A stretch of 23,290 nucleotides of DNA from SAR116 cluster bacterium. Lineage in GTDB: Bacteria; Pseudomonadota; Alphaproteobacteria; Puniceispirillales; Puniceispirillaceae. The DNA lies in contig PBLR01000013.1 in assembly GCA_002722385.1 (NCBI GenBank), positions 1 through 23,290 of the forward strand, given 5' to 3'. The notes below the pieces were generated by a model. It had not been told where the DNA came from. It did no database searches and worked only from the letters and a program-made list of their open reading frames with translations. The position numbers were made by a program, and so were the translations under genes. This document shows positions 5,579-13,500 of this stretch, in pieces; within the stretch, counting starts at the first letter, position 1, and the number at the start of each line of letters is the position of its first letter.

Positions 5579-7660
5579 TCAGCTGGTAAGTTTTTCCAGT
5601 GCGCTGAGAATTTTTTCTGTTGATAACAACTCAGAAAAAATCACAGGTTCGGGCTGGTCTGGCAGGTAGAGAATATTGAAAGGAATCCCAAACCGGCCAT
5701 GTTTAAGCAGATAATCAGCAATCGCGTCATCTGGCCGGGTCCAGTCGGCCTGCAACAACACCACATCGGCCGCCTGAAACGCCTGTTGCACAGACACACG
5801 GTCCAAGACAACCTGTTTATTCACCTTGCAGGTCACACACCAGTCCGCGGTCACATCCACAAAGACGGCCCGTTGCTGGCGCCGCAATTCAGCTAATCTT
5901 GTTTCCGACCAGGGCTGCCAGAGTTGGGCTGTCCTGGCCTCATCAATGCGCAGATCAGGGGTGTTGAGCCAGGCTGAAGAAACAAAGGCAGCAACCATGA
6001 TACCAGCCAGAGACGGCCAGACAAACCGGCCTGGGGCAAACGACACAATCCCCCAGATAAGAACAAGACCAGCAAGCAGCAGGGCGGCAAGAAGGGCTGA
6101 GCTGACAACAGAGATCAGCCATAACAGCCAGACCATGGTCAGCACCAGACCAGCCGCCAGTACAGGCCGGACATAAGACAGCCATGGCCCTGGTTTCGGC
6201 ATCAGAAGAACAAGCCTGGGAAACAGCGCCAGCGCCAGCCAGGGCACAGCAAGGCCAAGCCCCATCATCATCACAATGAGGCTGAGTTCAACAAGCGTTC
6301 CAGATAAGGCAAAGCTGACCGCCGTGCCCACCAGAGGGGCTGAACAGGGTGTCGCCAGAAGCGTGGCCAGAAACCCTGACATAAAGTCAGAAGACAGATG
6401 AGAAGTGGTCCGGCCAGTGGCGAGCTGAGGTGTGGGCAGAGTCAGCTTATCCAGCAGAACAAGTGTAAACAGACCCATAAGCAGGACCATCGCGGTCAGG
6501 AAATACAGATTCTGGAACTGAATTCCCCAGCCTATCCGCGCCCCGGCCAGCTTCAGCAGCACAAGGCCTGCTGTCAGCACAAAAAAGCTGGTCAGAATAC
6601 CTGCGGCCCCAGTCAGCAGCCTCAGCCTGATCAGCCGGGGATGGCTGGTCGCCATTGACAGGATTGAGGTCAACTTCAAAGACAAAACAGGCAGCACGCA
6701 AGGCATAATGTTCAAAATCAGCCCGCCCAGCAGCGCAAAGATGATCATCAAAGTCAGATCTGGCCGTTCAGAGACATGTGCAGATGCAGACGAGATTATG
6801 ATCGCCTGTTCAGAAAACTGGCTGCCTTTGCGCACCGTCAGGCGGACAGTCTGGCCGACCAGATCAAGATTATCCACCGCCCCTGATATGCCAATCTGAT
6901 AAATGCCATCGCCAACGGGTTCAGGACGCGCAAAGCTGAGGCCATTCACCTCTGTTTCAACAAAGATATCATCAATACCCAGATCCGGGCCGTCCAGACG
7001 CACGGCCAAACTGGTTGCCGGTGCGTCAAACCAGGCTGAGCTGACATGCAGATCGCGCCCTGTCGCCATACGCGGCACAAGAGCTGAGGCCCGGGCAATT
7101 GTTTGTGCTTCAACAGACGGTCTGATATCGCCGGCCGGCAGGTTAAGAGAAAGCGGCCCTGCAAATGGCACACAAATATCAGAACAGACCAAGGCGTCAA
7201 GCTGGGCCTGCAGAGATAAAGGCTGACCAGACTGATGGCCGCGCAACAACACAGGGAATATAACCTCGTCACCATATCCATAGGTGTCCAGACCAAACAG
7301 AGAAAACCGGTCAGGGATCGGGTAATCCATTTTCAGGCTCAGCTCAGATGGGCTGGCCTCAGACAGAAGCAGGCGTGTGGGCAGACCCGCATCACCCGGA
7401 CTGCGCCAATAGATTTTCCAGCCTGGCTGAAGTGACACCTGAAGGCCCAATTGAACCTCATCCAAATCACCTGTCGTCTCTACTGCAGACAAAAGTACAG
7501 CTTCTGCGAACTCTGTCTTTACCCCCTCATCTGCCTGAGCTGCAGGCAGACCAGAGCCAATAACGGCCATAGAGAAAAGCAGAATACCGGCAAGCCTGAA
7601 GAGCAGGTCCCGGAGGACCCGCGCGATGACCAGGTGATAATGAGCGAACAGGTGTGTCAT
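5579..7660 (-). CDS. DsbD/ScsB-type thiol:disulfide interchange protein
   Basis: This 693-residue membrane reductase passes electrons from cytoplasmic thioredoxin to periplasmic disulfide proteins. Three parts are seen. After a signal peptide ending near residue 43 (AQA/DEG) comes a periplasmic N-domain with a cysteine pair, C159 and C163 in CSDIC. The eight-helix DsbD core follows from about 302 to 565, with C321 in MPCVLPVLSLK and C439 in ATPCSAPLVGTA. The C-terminal thioredoxin domain carries C608 and C611 in DWCVTCK and a cis-proline near 660. All three redox pairs are intact. The large, divergent N-domain is closer to ScsB-like proteins than to E. coli DsbD. No strong ribosome binding site precedes the ATG. 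It is divergent from yqgE and upstream of the peroxiredoxin. Confidence 0.93.
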   Translation of the reverse strand: MTHLFAHYHLVIARVLRDLLFRLAGILLFSMAVIGSGLPAAQADEGVKTEFAEAVLLSAVETTGDLDEVQLGLQVSLQPGWKIYWRSPGDAGLPTRLLLSEASPSELSLKMDYPIPDRFSLFGLDTYGYGDEVIFPVLLRGHQSGQPLSLQAQLDALVCSDICVPFAGPLSLNLPAGDIRPSVEAQTIARASALVPRMATGRDLHVSSAWFDAPATSLAVRLDGPDLGIDDIFVETEVNGLSFARPEPVGDGIYQIGISGAVDNLDLVGQTVRLTVRKGSQFSEQAIIISSASAHVSERPDLTLMIIFALLGGLILNIMPCVLPVLSLKLTSILSMATSHPRLIRLRLLTGAAGILTSFFVLTAGLVLLKLAGARIGWGIQFQNLYFLTAMVLLMGLFTLVLLDKLTLPTPQLATGRTTSHLSSDFMSGFLATLLATPCSAPLVGTAVSFALSGTLVELSLIVMMMGLGLAVPWLALALFPRLVLLMPKPGPWLSYVRPVLAAGLVLTMVWLLWLISVVSSALLAALLLAGLVLIWGIVSFAPGRFVWPSLAGIMVAAFVSSAWLNTPDLRIDEARTAQLWQPWSETRLAELRRQQRAVFVDVTADWCVTCKVNKQVVLDRVSVQQAFQAADVVLLQADWTRPDDAIADYLLKHGRFGIPFNILYLPDQPEPVIFSELLSTEKILSALEKLTS

Positions 7661-7690
7661 GATGCTTCAGAATATACAGGGTTTAACCCG

Positions 7691-7714
7691 CCAGACCTAT
7701 AGCTGTTAGTCTGG
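7691..7714. promoter_or_regulatory. Dyad in the dsbD-yqgE divergent region
   Basis: CCAGAC (7691-7696) and GTCTGG (7709-7714) form an inverted repeat with a 12-base spacer, 31 bases from the DsbD-like gene start. It could be an operator or an mRNA hairpin in the leader of that gene. The arms are short, so chance cannot be excluded. Confidence 0.3.
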
Positions 7715-7756
7715 TTTCTATGTTTGCCAGAAAAAACGGCGAAATGACAGCAGTGT

Positions 7757-7785
7757 TTGGCAACCAAGGTAAACACAGGTACTAT
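7757..7785 (+). promoter_or_regulatory. Predicted sigma-70 promoter for yqgE
   Basis: TTGGCA (7757-7762) and TACTAT (7780-7785) are separated by exactly 17 bases and match the -35 and -10 consensus at 5 and 4 of 6 positions. Transcription would start near 7792, leaving a leader of about 22 bases before the yqgE ATG. Confidence 0.5.
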
Positions 7786-7813
7786 GAAGATATGAGAAAA
7801 AACAGATGATGTC

Positions 7814-8404
7814 ATGAAACAGAATAAGCCATCTGAGCACAACACACTGTCTGCAAGCCTTGCTGGTCATTTGCTGGTGGCCACCCCGCAAATGACTGAC
7901 CCCCGATTCAGGCGTGCTGTGATCTTCATGTGCCAGCATGATACAGAAGCCGCAATGGGCCTGATTATCAACCAGCCAAACACAGATTTATCGTTCCAGA
8001 AGCTGACTGAACATCTGAATCTGGACCAGCCTTGCCTTGACACAGATGAGCCTGTTTACACAGGCGGGCCGGTTGAACCACAAAGAGGCTATATCCTGCA
8101 TACAGATGACCAGATGCTGCCAGAAACAATTCCGATTGCGAACGGTATCTGTTTGTCTTTGCATGTCGATATGATAACCGAGATTACACGCGGTCTTGGC
8201 CCGTCATTTTCAAAAGTGATGCTGGGTTATGCCGGATGGTCTGCTGGCCAGCTGGAAGATGAAATGCGCGAGAATATGTGGGTGCATCTGCCTGCGACCA
8301 CAGATATTCTGTTCAAAACCGAAACAGAATCGTTGTGGGATAAAAGTTTTGCGCGGATCGGGCTGAATCCGGCGACCCTGTCGTCAACCAGCGGTACAGC
8401 CTGA
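7814..8404 (+). CDS. yqgE: YqgE/AlgH family protein (UPF0301)
   Basis: This 196-residue protein belongs to the widespread YqgE/AlgH family, whose biochemical role is unsettled; it was once linked to alginate regulation in Pseudomonas. Family signatures: GHLLVATPQMTDPRFRRAVI near residues 18-37, GLIINQP, YTGGPVEPQRGYILH and GYAGWSAGQLEDEM. No signal peptide or membrane helix is seen, so it is cytoplasmic. Length is normal. It stands alone on the plus strand between a divergent DsbD-like gene and the convergent M16 peptidase gene, only six bases away. There is no clear Shine-Dalgarno sequence before the ATG. The function remains unknown. Confidence 0.96.
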   Translation: MKQNKPSEHNTLSASLAGHLLVATPQMTDPRFRRAVIFMCQHDTEAAMGLIINQPNTDLSFQKLTEHLNLDQPCLDTDEPVYTGGPVEPQRGYILHTDDQMLPETIPIANGICLSLHVDMITEITRGLGPSFSKVMLGYAGWSAGQLEDEMRENMWVHLPATTDILFKTETESLWDKSFARIGLNPATLSSTSGTA

Positions 8405-8416
8405 GCAAGATCAGGC
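8399..8416. terminator. Inverted repeat built from two convergent stop codons
   Basis: GCCTGA (8399-8404) and TCAGGC (8411-8416) flank a six-base loop. Each arm contains the TGA stop of one gene: yqgE on the plus strand and the M16 peptidase on the minus strand. No T run follows on either side, so it is at best a weak bidirectional hairpin that might protect both 3' ends. Confidence 0.35.
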
Positions 8417-9670
8417 CGCAAACAGGTCTGCCAGCGCGTCTGTCCCCATCACCCCATTGACTGGCCCGACTGTGGCCATCGCCGGACGAGATGTTGTCAG
8501 CTGGGCCACAAGCGCATGCAAACTGTCCTGTGAGACAGCTTCTATCTCGCGGATCATCTCATCCTTGTCGCGCGGCTCTCCGAACAGGGCAATCTGGCGG
8601 GCAAGGCTGTCCAGACTGGCCGATACAGAATCAAGCCGCATCAACACAGCTGCTTTCAGCTGTTGTTTTGAACGGGATAATTCATCAGTACTGATATTGA
8701 TAAGGCAGTCTTTCAATTCAGCCGCGCAGACCTCGAGCATTTCATTTGCCTGAGCTTGTGATGTACCGGCATAAACCCCAAACACCCCGGCATCAGACAA
8801 CATCTGTGAAAAGGCGAAAATGGAATAACACAGGCCGCGCTCTTCTCTGACTTTCTGGAACAGACGTGAGGACATGCCGCCGCCATACAGATTGGCCAGA
8901 ACCATCATATCAAAGCGTTGGGCAGATCGTATCCCCGGGGCAGAAAAGCCGAACACAGTGTGGGTCTGCTCAAGGTCTCTGTCTGCGCGGTTGCTGCCCG
9001 CCTGCCAGGACGGGGTAAGACGGCCCGGCTCTTCTGACAGATGAACCCCAGAAAACCGGTCACGAACCAGCCCGGCAAACCGGTCATGATCCAACTGACC
9101 CGCCGCACAGATAATCATCTGATTGCTGCCATAGAACCGGCTCATAAATCCGGCGAGGTCAGCTTGCCGGAAAGAGGATACGGTTTCCTGCGTGCCCAGG
9201 ATCGACTGGCCAAGCGTATGCTCGCCAAAACAGGCTTTGTTAAAAAGCTCAAACACTAGATCATCAGGTGTGTCCAGTGACTGACCAATTTCCTGGATGA
9301 TGACACCGCGTTCACGTTCAATTTCATGAGACGGCAGGGTTGAAGCGGTCAGAATATCGCTGAGGATATCAACACCAAGTTCCATATGTTCAGGCAGCAG
9401 ATTGATGTAATAGGCTGTTTCTTCTCGGCTGGTATGAGCGTTCATAAAGCCGCCGACATCTTCAACCTCGCGGGCGATTTGTGCCGCATCGCGTGTGGCG
9501 GTCCCCTTGAACGCCATATGCTCAAGGAAATGGGCCACACCGGTCAGCTCGTCTGCCTCATCACGTGAACCAGCCTTAATCCAGACACCGACCGCGACTG
9601 AATGTGCGTCCGGCATATGAGCAGAGGCAACCGTCAGCCCGTTTTCAAGTTGGGATATTGTGGTGCGCAT
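8411..9670 (-). CDS. M16 family zinc metallopeptidase
   Basis: This 419-residue protein belongs to the M16B group, related to mitochondrial processing peptidase beta and to PqqL/YmxG-type proteases. The inverted zinc motif HFLEH gives H47, E50 and H51, and the distal ligand E127 lies in RERGVIIQEI, about 76 residues later, as expected. The second half-domain keeps the glycine loop and GGGMSSRLFQKVREERGLCYS near residue 270, which in family members binds substrate. No signal peptide is present, so it is probably cytoplasmic. It starts three bases after the thrC stop and is the last gene of the SURF1-thrC-M16 unit. The thrC-M16 pairing is common in alphaproteobacteria. The natural substrate cannot be read from the sequence. 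Confidence 0.95.
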   Translation of the reverse strand: MRTTISQLENGLTVASAHMPDAHSVAVGVWIKAGSRDEADELTGVAHFLEHMAFKGTATRDAAQIAREVEDVGGFMNAHTSREETAYYINLLPEHMELGVDILSDILTASTLPSHEIERERGVIIQEIGQSLDTPDDLVFELFNKACFGEHTLGQSILGTQETVSSFRQADLAGFMSRFYGSNQMIICAAGQLDHDRFAGLVRDRFSGVHLSEEPGRLTPSWQAGSNRADRDLEQTHTVFGFSAPGIRSAQRFDMMVLANLYGGGMSSRLFQKVREERGLCYSIFAFSQMLSDAGVFGVYAGTSQAQANEMLEVCAAELKDCLINISTDELSRSKQQLKAAVLMRLDSVSASLDSLARQIALFGEPRDKDEMIREIEAVSQDSLHALVAQLTTSRPAMATVGPVNGVMGTDALADLFAA

Positions 9671-9673
9671 TGA

Positions 9674-11077
9674 TCAGCGTCTTTCTGCCCGCAACAGGGC
9701 CTGAACCGCGGCCATGTCATTATCAGCCTTCAGCATAACTTCATCCCGATCCATTAAATCAGACAGATGGTCTGGCAGTGCGGGATGCACGCCGCAGGCT
9801 GAACGGACCGCATCAGGGAATTTCGCCGGATGCGCACAAGCAAGAGAGATAACCGGTGTATCCTGGCTGACCAGACCTGACTTGCGCGCCTTTCGCGCGG
9901 CGGCCAGACCAACCGCGCTGTGCGGGTCAATAATCATACCTGTATCTTCATAGGTGGTTTTGATCTCTTCTTTTGTGCCCTCATCATCAAGGCAAAAGCC
10001 AGAAAACATTGACAGCGCATCGCGCAGCACGTCCTCAGCAACCGCAAAGCTGCCAGTTTGTGCAAATTGCTGCATCAGATCAGCCACACGGGCCCCGTCC
10101 CTGTCCAGCAATTCAAACAGAAGCCGTTCAAAATTTGACGAAACCTGAATATCCATTGACGGGCTTAAAGACGGGTCGACCGCCTGCCGTTCCATCGTGC
10201 CAGTGGCAAAAAAGCGGGTCAGAATATCATTCCGGTTTGAGGCCACAATAAACCGTTCAACAGGCAGGCCCATCTGCGCCGCCACCCAGCCCGCAAACAC
10301 ATTGCCAAAATTCCCTGTGGGCACGCTGAAGGCGACAGGCTGATCAGGCGCGCCAACCTTTAACGCAGAGGAAAAATAATAGACGATTTGCGGCATCAGC
10401 CTGGCCCAGTTGATGGAATTCACAGCAGATAAATTCATCTCATCACGAAAGGCGGCATCGTTAAAACAGGCCTTCACCATATCCTGGCAATCGTCAAAAT
10501 CACCTGAAACCGCAACCGCATGCGCGCCATCTGCTGAGACGCTGGTCATCTGTTTTTGCTGTACCGGAGAGACGCGCCCGTCAGGAAACAGGATGAACAC
10601 ATCCACAGAAGCACGTCCTTTGAACGCTTCCAGCGCGGCTGAACCTGTATCCCCGCTGGTGGCCCCCAAAATGACCGCAGTCCGGTTCTGGCGGGTCAGA
10701 GCGCGGTCAAAAGCGCGTGACAAAAACTGCATCGCATAATCTTTAAACGCAATGGTCGGGCCGTAAAACAGCTCTAAGACATGCAGATTATCGCTGACCG
10801 GCTTTAACGGGGCAACGTCAGGATGGGTGAAACCAGCATAGGTTTGCCGGGCAAGCTCTGTCATCTCGGCCTGATCAATATCGCCCTCGGTAAAACGCGA
10901 CATGATAAGACCGGCCAGCTCTGCATAGCTTTTGGACTGTATGGCACGGATGTCGTCCAGACTGAACTTTGGCCAGGATACCGGCAGATATAAGCCGCCA
11001 TCACGGGCCAGCCCGTTCAGAAGGGCGGTTTCAAAACTAACCGGGCCGTCTTTGCCTCTGGTGCTCATAAATTGCAT
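9674..11077 (-). CDS. thrC: Threonine synthase
   Basis: ThrC is a PLP enzyme that converts O-phosphohomoserine to threonine, using the product of the ThrB encoded at 3573-4538. The Schiff-base lysine lies in PTIAFKDYAMQFL (K112 with the start chosen here). ATSGDTGSAALEAF and SVPTGNFGNVFAG are the substrate and phosphate loops. The N-terminus MQFMSTRGKDG matches the family start. I therefore use ATG 11077, with AGAAGG and CAGGA just upstream; the frame is also open to an ATG at 11101, which would add eight residues but has no ribosome binding site. The length of 467 residues is normal. It follows SURF1 by 31 bases and precedes the M16 peptidase gene by three, so the three are probably one transcript. 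Confidence 0.96.
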   Translation of the reverse strand: MQFMSTRGKDGPVSFETALLNGLARDGGLYLPVSWPKFSLDDIRAIQSKSYAELAGLIMSRFTEGDIDQAEMTELARQTYAGFTHPDVAPLKPVSDNLHVLELFYGPTIAFKDYAMQFLSRAFDRALTRQNRTAVILGATSGDTGSAALEAFKGRASVDVFILFPDGRVSPVQQKQMTSVSADGAHAVAVSGDFDDCQDMVKACFNDAAFRDEMNLSAVNSINWARLMPQIVYYFSSALKVGAPDQPVAFSVPTGNFGNVFAGWVAAQMGLPVERFIVASNRNDILTRFFATGTMERQAVDPSLSPSMDIQVSSNFERLLFELLDRDGARVADLMQQFAQTGSFAVAEDVLRDALSMFSGFCLDDEGTKEEIKTTYEDTGMIIDPHSAVGLAAARKARKSGLVSQDTPVISLACAHPAKFPDAVRSACGVHPALPDHLSDLMDRDEVMLKADNDMAAVQALLRAERR

Positions 11078-11108
11078 TGTTCCTGCCCTTCTTAACGACA
11101 TCTGAGCA

Positions 11109-11837
11109 TCAGTCCGAAGACCGTTTCTTCAGCCCCAGCCTGCCTGCATTTACATGGTAAGCGATGTATACACCGATTAAAGACAAAGCAACCCCAAACC
11201 ATGTCAGCGCATAATTGAGATGCGTGTTCCGGACCTCAATACGCGTTTCAGCAGCAATCGGCAGGGTCAGCACCTTACTGGTCCGGACCTGATCAGCATA
11301 GTAGGTGGTGATCGCCTCATCCAGCGCCAAGAACGCCGCCATCTCCTCTGGCTTCAGGGTAAACCAGAACCCGTTTGCGGGATCATTTTCCGGCACAAAA
11401 TAGCCTTTTTGTTGCGGCAGGCGCAATACGGCGCGCAAGCTGATCTGTTCCTGTTTTACCGAAAACAGGCGTGTTTCCGGCTCACGATAGGCTTCAGATA
11501 CCCAACCTCTGTTCACCAGCAACAACTGGCCAGCCACAGTCCGGAACGGGGTCACCACATGAAAGCCTGCATTGCCTTCATAAGTGCGGCCGGTCAGATA
11601 TAATTCTTTGTCATGCAGAAAGCGGCCGTTAAGATCCAGATTCTGAAATTCAAACCGGCTGAGGTCAGCTGACGGGTCAGGCGGGGCGACAGCAGCCGCA
11701 TTTGCCCGGTCATTAAAACTTTCTATCAGTTCAGTTTTCCAGGCTAACCTGTCCAACTGCCAAAACCCGAGCATCAACAACACAAGAAGAGATGGAAGAG
11801 AGAAAAAGGTGAGCCAGAAAAACGGGCGGAAATACAT
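11109..11837 (-). CDS. SURF1 family cytochrome oxidase assembly protein
   Basis: SURF1 (Shy1) helps assemble aa3-type cytochrome oxidase, probably by delivering haem a to subunit I. The 242-residue protein has the family layout: an N-terminal membrane helix at about 8-26 followed by GFWQLDRLAWK, a periplasmic domain, and a second helix at about 208-230. Family motifs include GRTYEGNAGFHVVTPF, LLVNRGWV and HLNYALTWFGVALSL. It lies downstream of coxC but is separated from it by a strong intrinsic terminator. Only about 25 bases lie between the U run and the ATG, with no clear ribosome binding site, so expression probably depends on readthrough or on a promoter inside coxC. Confidence 0.95.
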   Translation of the reverse strand: MYFRPFFWLTFFSLPSLLVLLMLGFWQLDRLAWKTELIESFNDRANAAAVAPPDPSADLSRFEFQNLDLNGRFLHDKELYLTGRTYEGNAGFHVVTPFRTVAGQLLLVNRGWVSEAYREPETRLFSVKQEQISLRAVLRLPQQKGYFVPENDPANGFWFTLKPEEMAAFLALDEAITTYYADQVRTSKVLTLPIAAETRIEVRNTHLNYALTWFGVALSLIGVYIAYHVNAGRLGLKKRSSD

Positions 11838-11862
11838 ATTTATCGTCTCAAATGAAGGGGTG

Positions 11863-11900
11863 AAAAAAAATCGGCCTGCACCATCACGGGCACAGACCGA
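11863..11900 (-). terminator. Intrinsic terminator between coxC and SURF1
   Basis: On the minus strand a 12-pair stem with three G-U wobbles is formed by 11889-11900 and 11871-11882 around a six-base loop. It is followed directly by eight U (plus-strand A run 11863-11870). It begins 35 bases after the coxC stop. The plus strand has no T run, so it works for minus-strand transcripts only. It probably ends most cox transcripts. Confidence 0.85.
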
Positions 11901-11935
11901 TATCTATCATGTCAGCAGGTGCTGAGTAAAGCGGA

Positions 11936-12721
11936 TCAGGCGCCCCACCAATACACAGCCACAAACAAGAACAGCCAGACCACATCAACAAAGTGCCAGT
12001 ACCAGGCAGCGGCCTCAAACCCGAAATGCTGTTCAGCGGTGAAATGCCCTTTCAGGCCCCGTAACAGACAGACCAGAAGAAACAAGGTTCCGATAATCAC
12101 ATGGAAGCCGTGAAATCCTGTGGCCATATAGAACACAGACGGATAGATGCCATCTGTAAACGAAAAGGCCGCATGATCATATTCAATGGCCTGAAGACCG
12201 GTGAACAAAGCCCCCAGAATGATCGTGATGGTCAGACCCGTGATGAAGTCGCGTCTGTTGTTCTGTACCAGCGCATGATGTGCCCAGGTGACAGTACAGC
12301 CGGACAATAGCAAAATCAGTGTGTTGATCAGGGGCAGATCAAACGGGTTGAAGGTTTCAATGCCTTCCGGCGGCCAGACCCCGCCTGCCGGATAAAAGGC
12401 ACGGTCGAAGAAAGCCCAGAAAAACGCGACAAAGAACATCACTTCTGAGGCAATGAACAACATCATGCCATAGCGCATACCGATCTGGACAATCGGTGTG
12501 TGATGCCCCTGATATTCAGCTTCACGGATGACGTCACGCCACCACATAAACATGGTCAGCAGCACAAGCCCCAGACCCAAGCCCAGAACATGCAAGCCAA
12601 AAGCGCGTTCATGCATGAACATAATGCCACCGATTGCGGTAACAAAGGCCGCCGCTGACCCTACGGCCGGCCATGGGCTTGGTTCAACAAGATGGTATGG
12701 ATGTTGTTGTGCGCCACTCAT
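11936..12721 (-). CDS. coxC: Cytochrome c oxidase subunit III
   Basis: This seven-helix subunit stabilises the aa3 oxidase core and supports proton uptake into the D channel. The sequence is typical: [12 protein letters not shown] at the start, [48 protein letters not shown], the helix [12 protein letters not shown], then [13 protein letters not shown] and the C-terminal [22 protein letters not shown] chose ATG 12721 (261 residues), which has AAGGAGA seven bases upstream and gives [11 protein letters not shown]; the frame is open for 15 codons more but that extension is not conserved in character. It is preceded by ctaG and followed by an intrinsic terminator. Confidence 0.97.
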   Translation of the reverse strand: MSGAQQHPYHLVEPSPWPAVGSAAAFVTAIGGIMFMHERAFGLHVLGLGLGLVLLTMFMWWRDVIREAEYQGHHTPIVQIGMRYGMMLFIASEVMFFVAFFWAFFDRAFYPAGGVWPPEGIETFNPFDLPLINTLILLLSGCTVTWAHHALVQNNRRDFITGLTITIILGALFTGLQAIEYDHAAFSFTDGIYPSVFYMATGFHGFHVIIGTLFLLVCLLRGLKGHFTAEQHFGFEAAAWYWHFVDVVWLFLFVAVYWWGA

Positions 12722-12778
12722 GTCAGTTCTCCTTAAAAATAGCCTGTCCCCTCCGACTGGCCCCATTCTGGGTTGAAT

Positions 12779-13360
12779 TCAGCTTGTTTTATCCACTGCT
12801 TTGAAAAAGGTGTAAGACAGCACAATTTCATCAATATCAACTGTATTGATATCAGATGCGATTTCACTGTCCAAAAAGAATCGTACCGGCATGTCAACGG
12901 ACTCGCCTGGCTGAAGTGTCTGTTCTGTGAAGCAGAAACATTCGATTTTCATAAAATACGGCCCGGCTTTCTGCGGGGTGACGTTAAAGGTTGCTGTGCC
13001 GGTAGACGGCTCTGTGCCGATATTTGTGGCCCGGTACAAGGCGGTGACTTCCTCACCTGGCTTCAGCCTTACCTCAGCTTCAACCGGCACAAATGACCAG
13101 TTCAGCTGGGGGTTCACATTTGCATCCAGACGCACACTTAACGGCGCTGCATAGGCCAGTGGCTGATCAGGGGCTTCGGTGGCGACCTGTGTGGTCCCGC
13201 CAAAGCCAGTCACCTGGCAGAACAGCTTGTATAACGGAACAGACGCATAAGCCAGGCCAACCATTGACGCCACCACCAGCGCGACAATCAATAAAAGCCG
13301 GTTATTCGACTTCTGCTGATCTGCTGGGGACAGGTGGGGGGGTGAGGTTGTGGTTGTCAT
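12779..13360 (-). CDS. ctaG: Cytochrome oxidase copper assembly protein CtaG (Cox11)
   Basis: CtaG/Cox11 delivers copper to the CuB site of subunit I. The 193-residue protein has a short cytoplasmic N-terminus, one membrane helix at about 21-40, then the conserved VPLYKLFCQVTGFGG with C48. The periplasmic immunoglobulin-like domain carries the copper-binding pair C141 and C143 in ECFCFTEQ, and the MPVRFF motif follows. All key cysteines are present. Its start lies five bases after the stop of the 44-residue gene and its stop 57 bases before coxC. The order ctaB, small protein, ctaG, coxC is the common alphaproteobacterial arrangement. Confidence 0.97.
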   Translation of the reverse strand: MTTTTSPPHLSPADQQKSNNRLLLIVALVVASMVGLAYASVPLYKLFCQVTGFGGTTQVATEAPDQPLAYAAPLSVRLDANVNPQLNWSFVPVEAEVRLKPGEEVTALYRATNIGTEPSTGTATFNVTPQKAGPYFMKIECFCFTEQTLQPGESVDMPVRFFLDSEIASDINTVDIDEIVLSYTFFKAVDKTS

Positions 13361-13365
13361 GGCCG

Positions 13366-13500
13366 TCAGATCCCCATCCGGAAGATGGTGACAAGATAAA
13401 ACAATATGGCAAGGCCGAAGATCAGGCCCAGAACCCAGAAGTTCCGGCGTTTGCGCATCGCCTGCATTTCGGCTCCGGTTTTTGGGTCTTTATCGCTCAT
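13366..13500 (-). CDS. Small membrane protein of the cox cluster (CoxF-like)
   Basis: This is a 44-residue ORF between ctaB and ctaG. It has a polar N-terminus ([12 protein letters not shown]), a basic cluster MRKRRN at about 15-20, and one membrane helix at about 21-40 ending in FYLVTIFRMG. The layout and position match the small single-helix proteins (sometimes called CoxF) found at this place in other alphaproteobacterial cox operons, whose role is not well established. The ATG shares its first base with the ctaB stop (TGATG), so translation is coupled; the stop is five bases from ctaG. The precise packing and the helix-plus-basic-cluster pattern support a real gene. Orientation is probably N-in by the positive-inside rule. 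Confidence 0.85.
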   Translation of the reverse strand: MSDKDPKTGAEMQAMRKRRNFWVLGLIFGLAILFYLVTIFRMGI

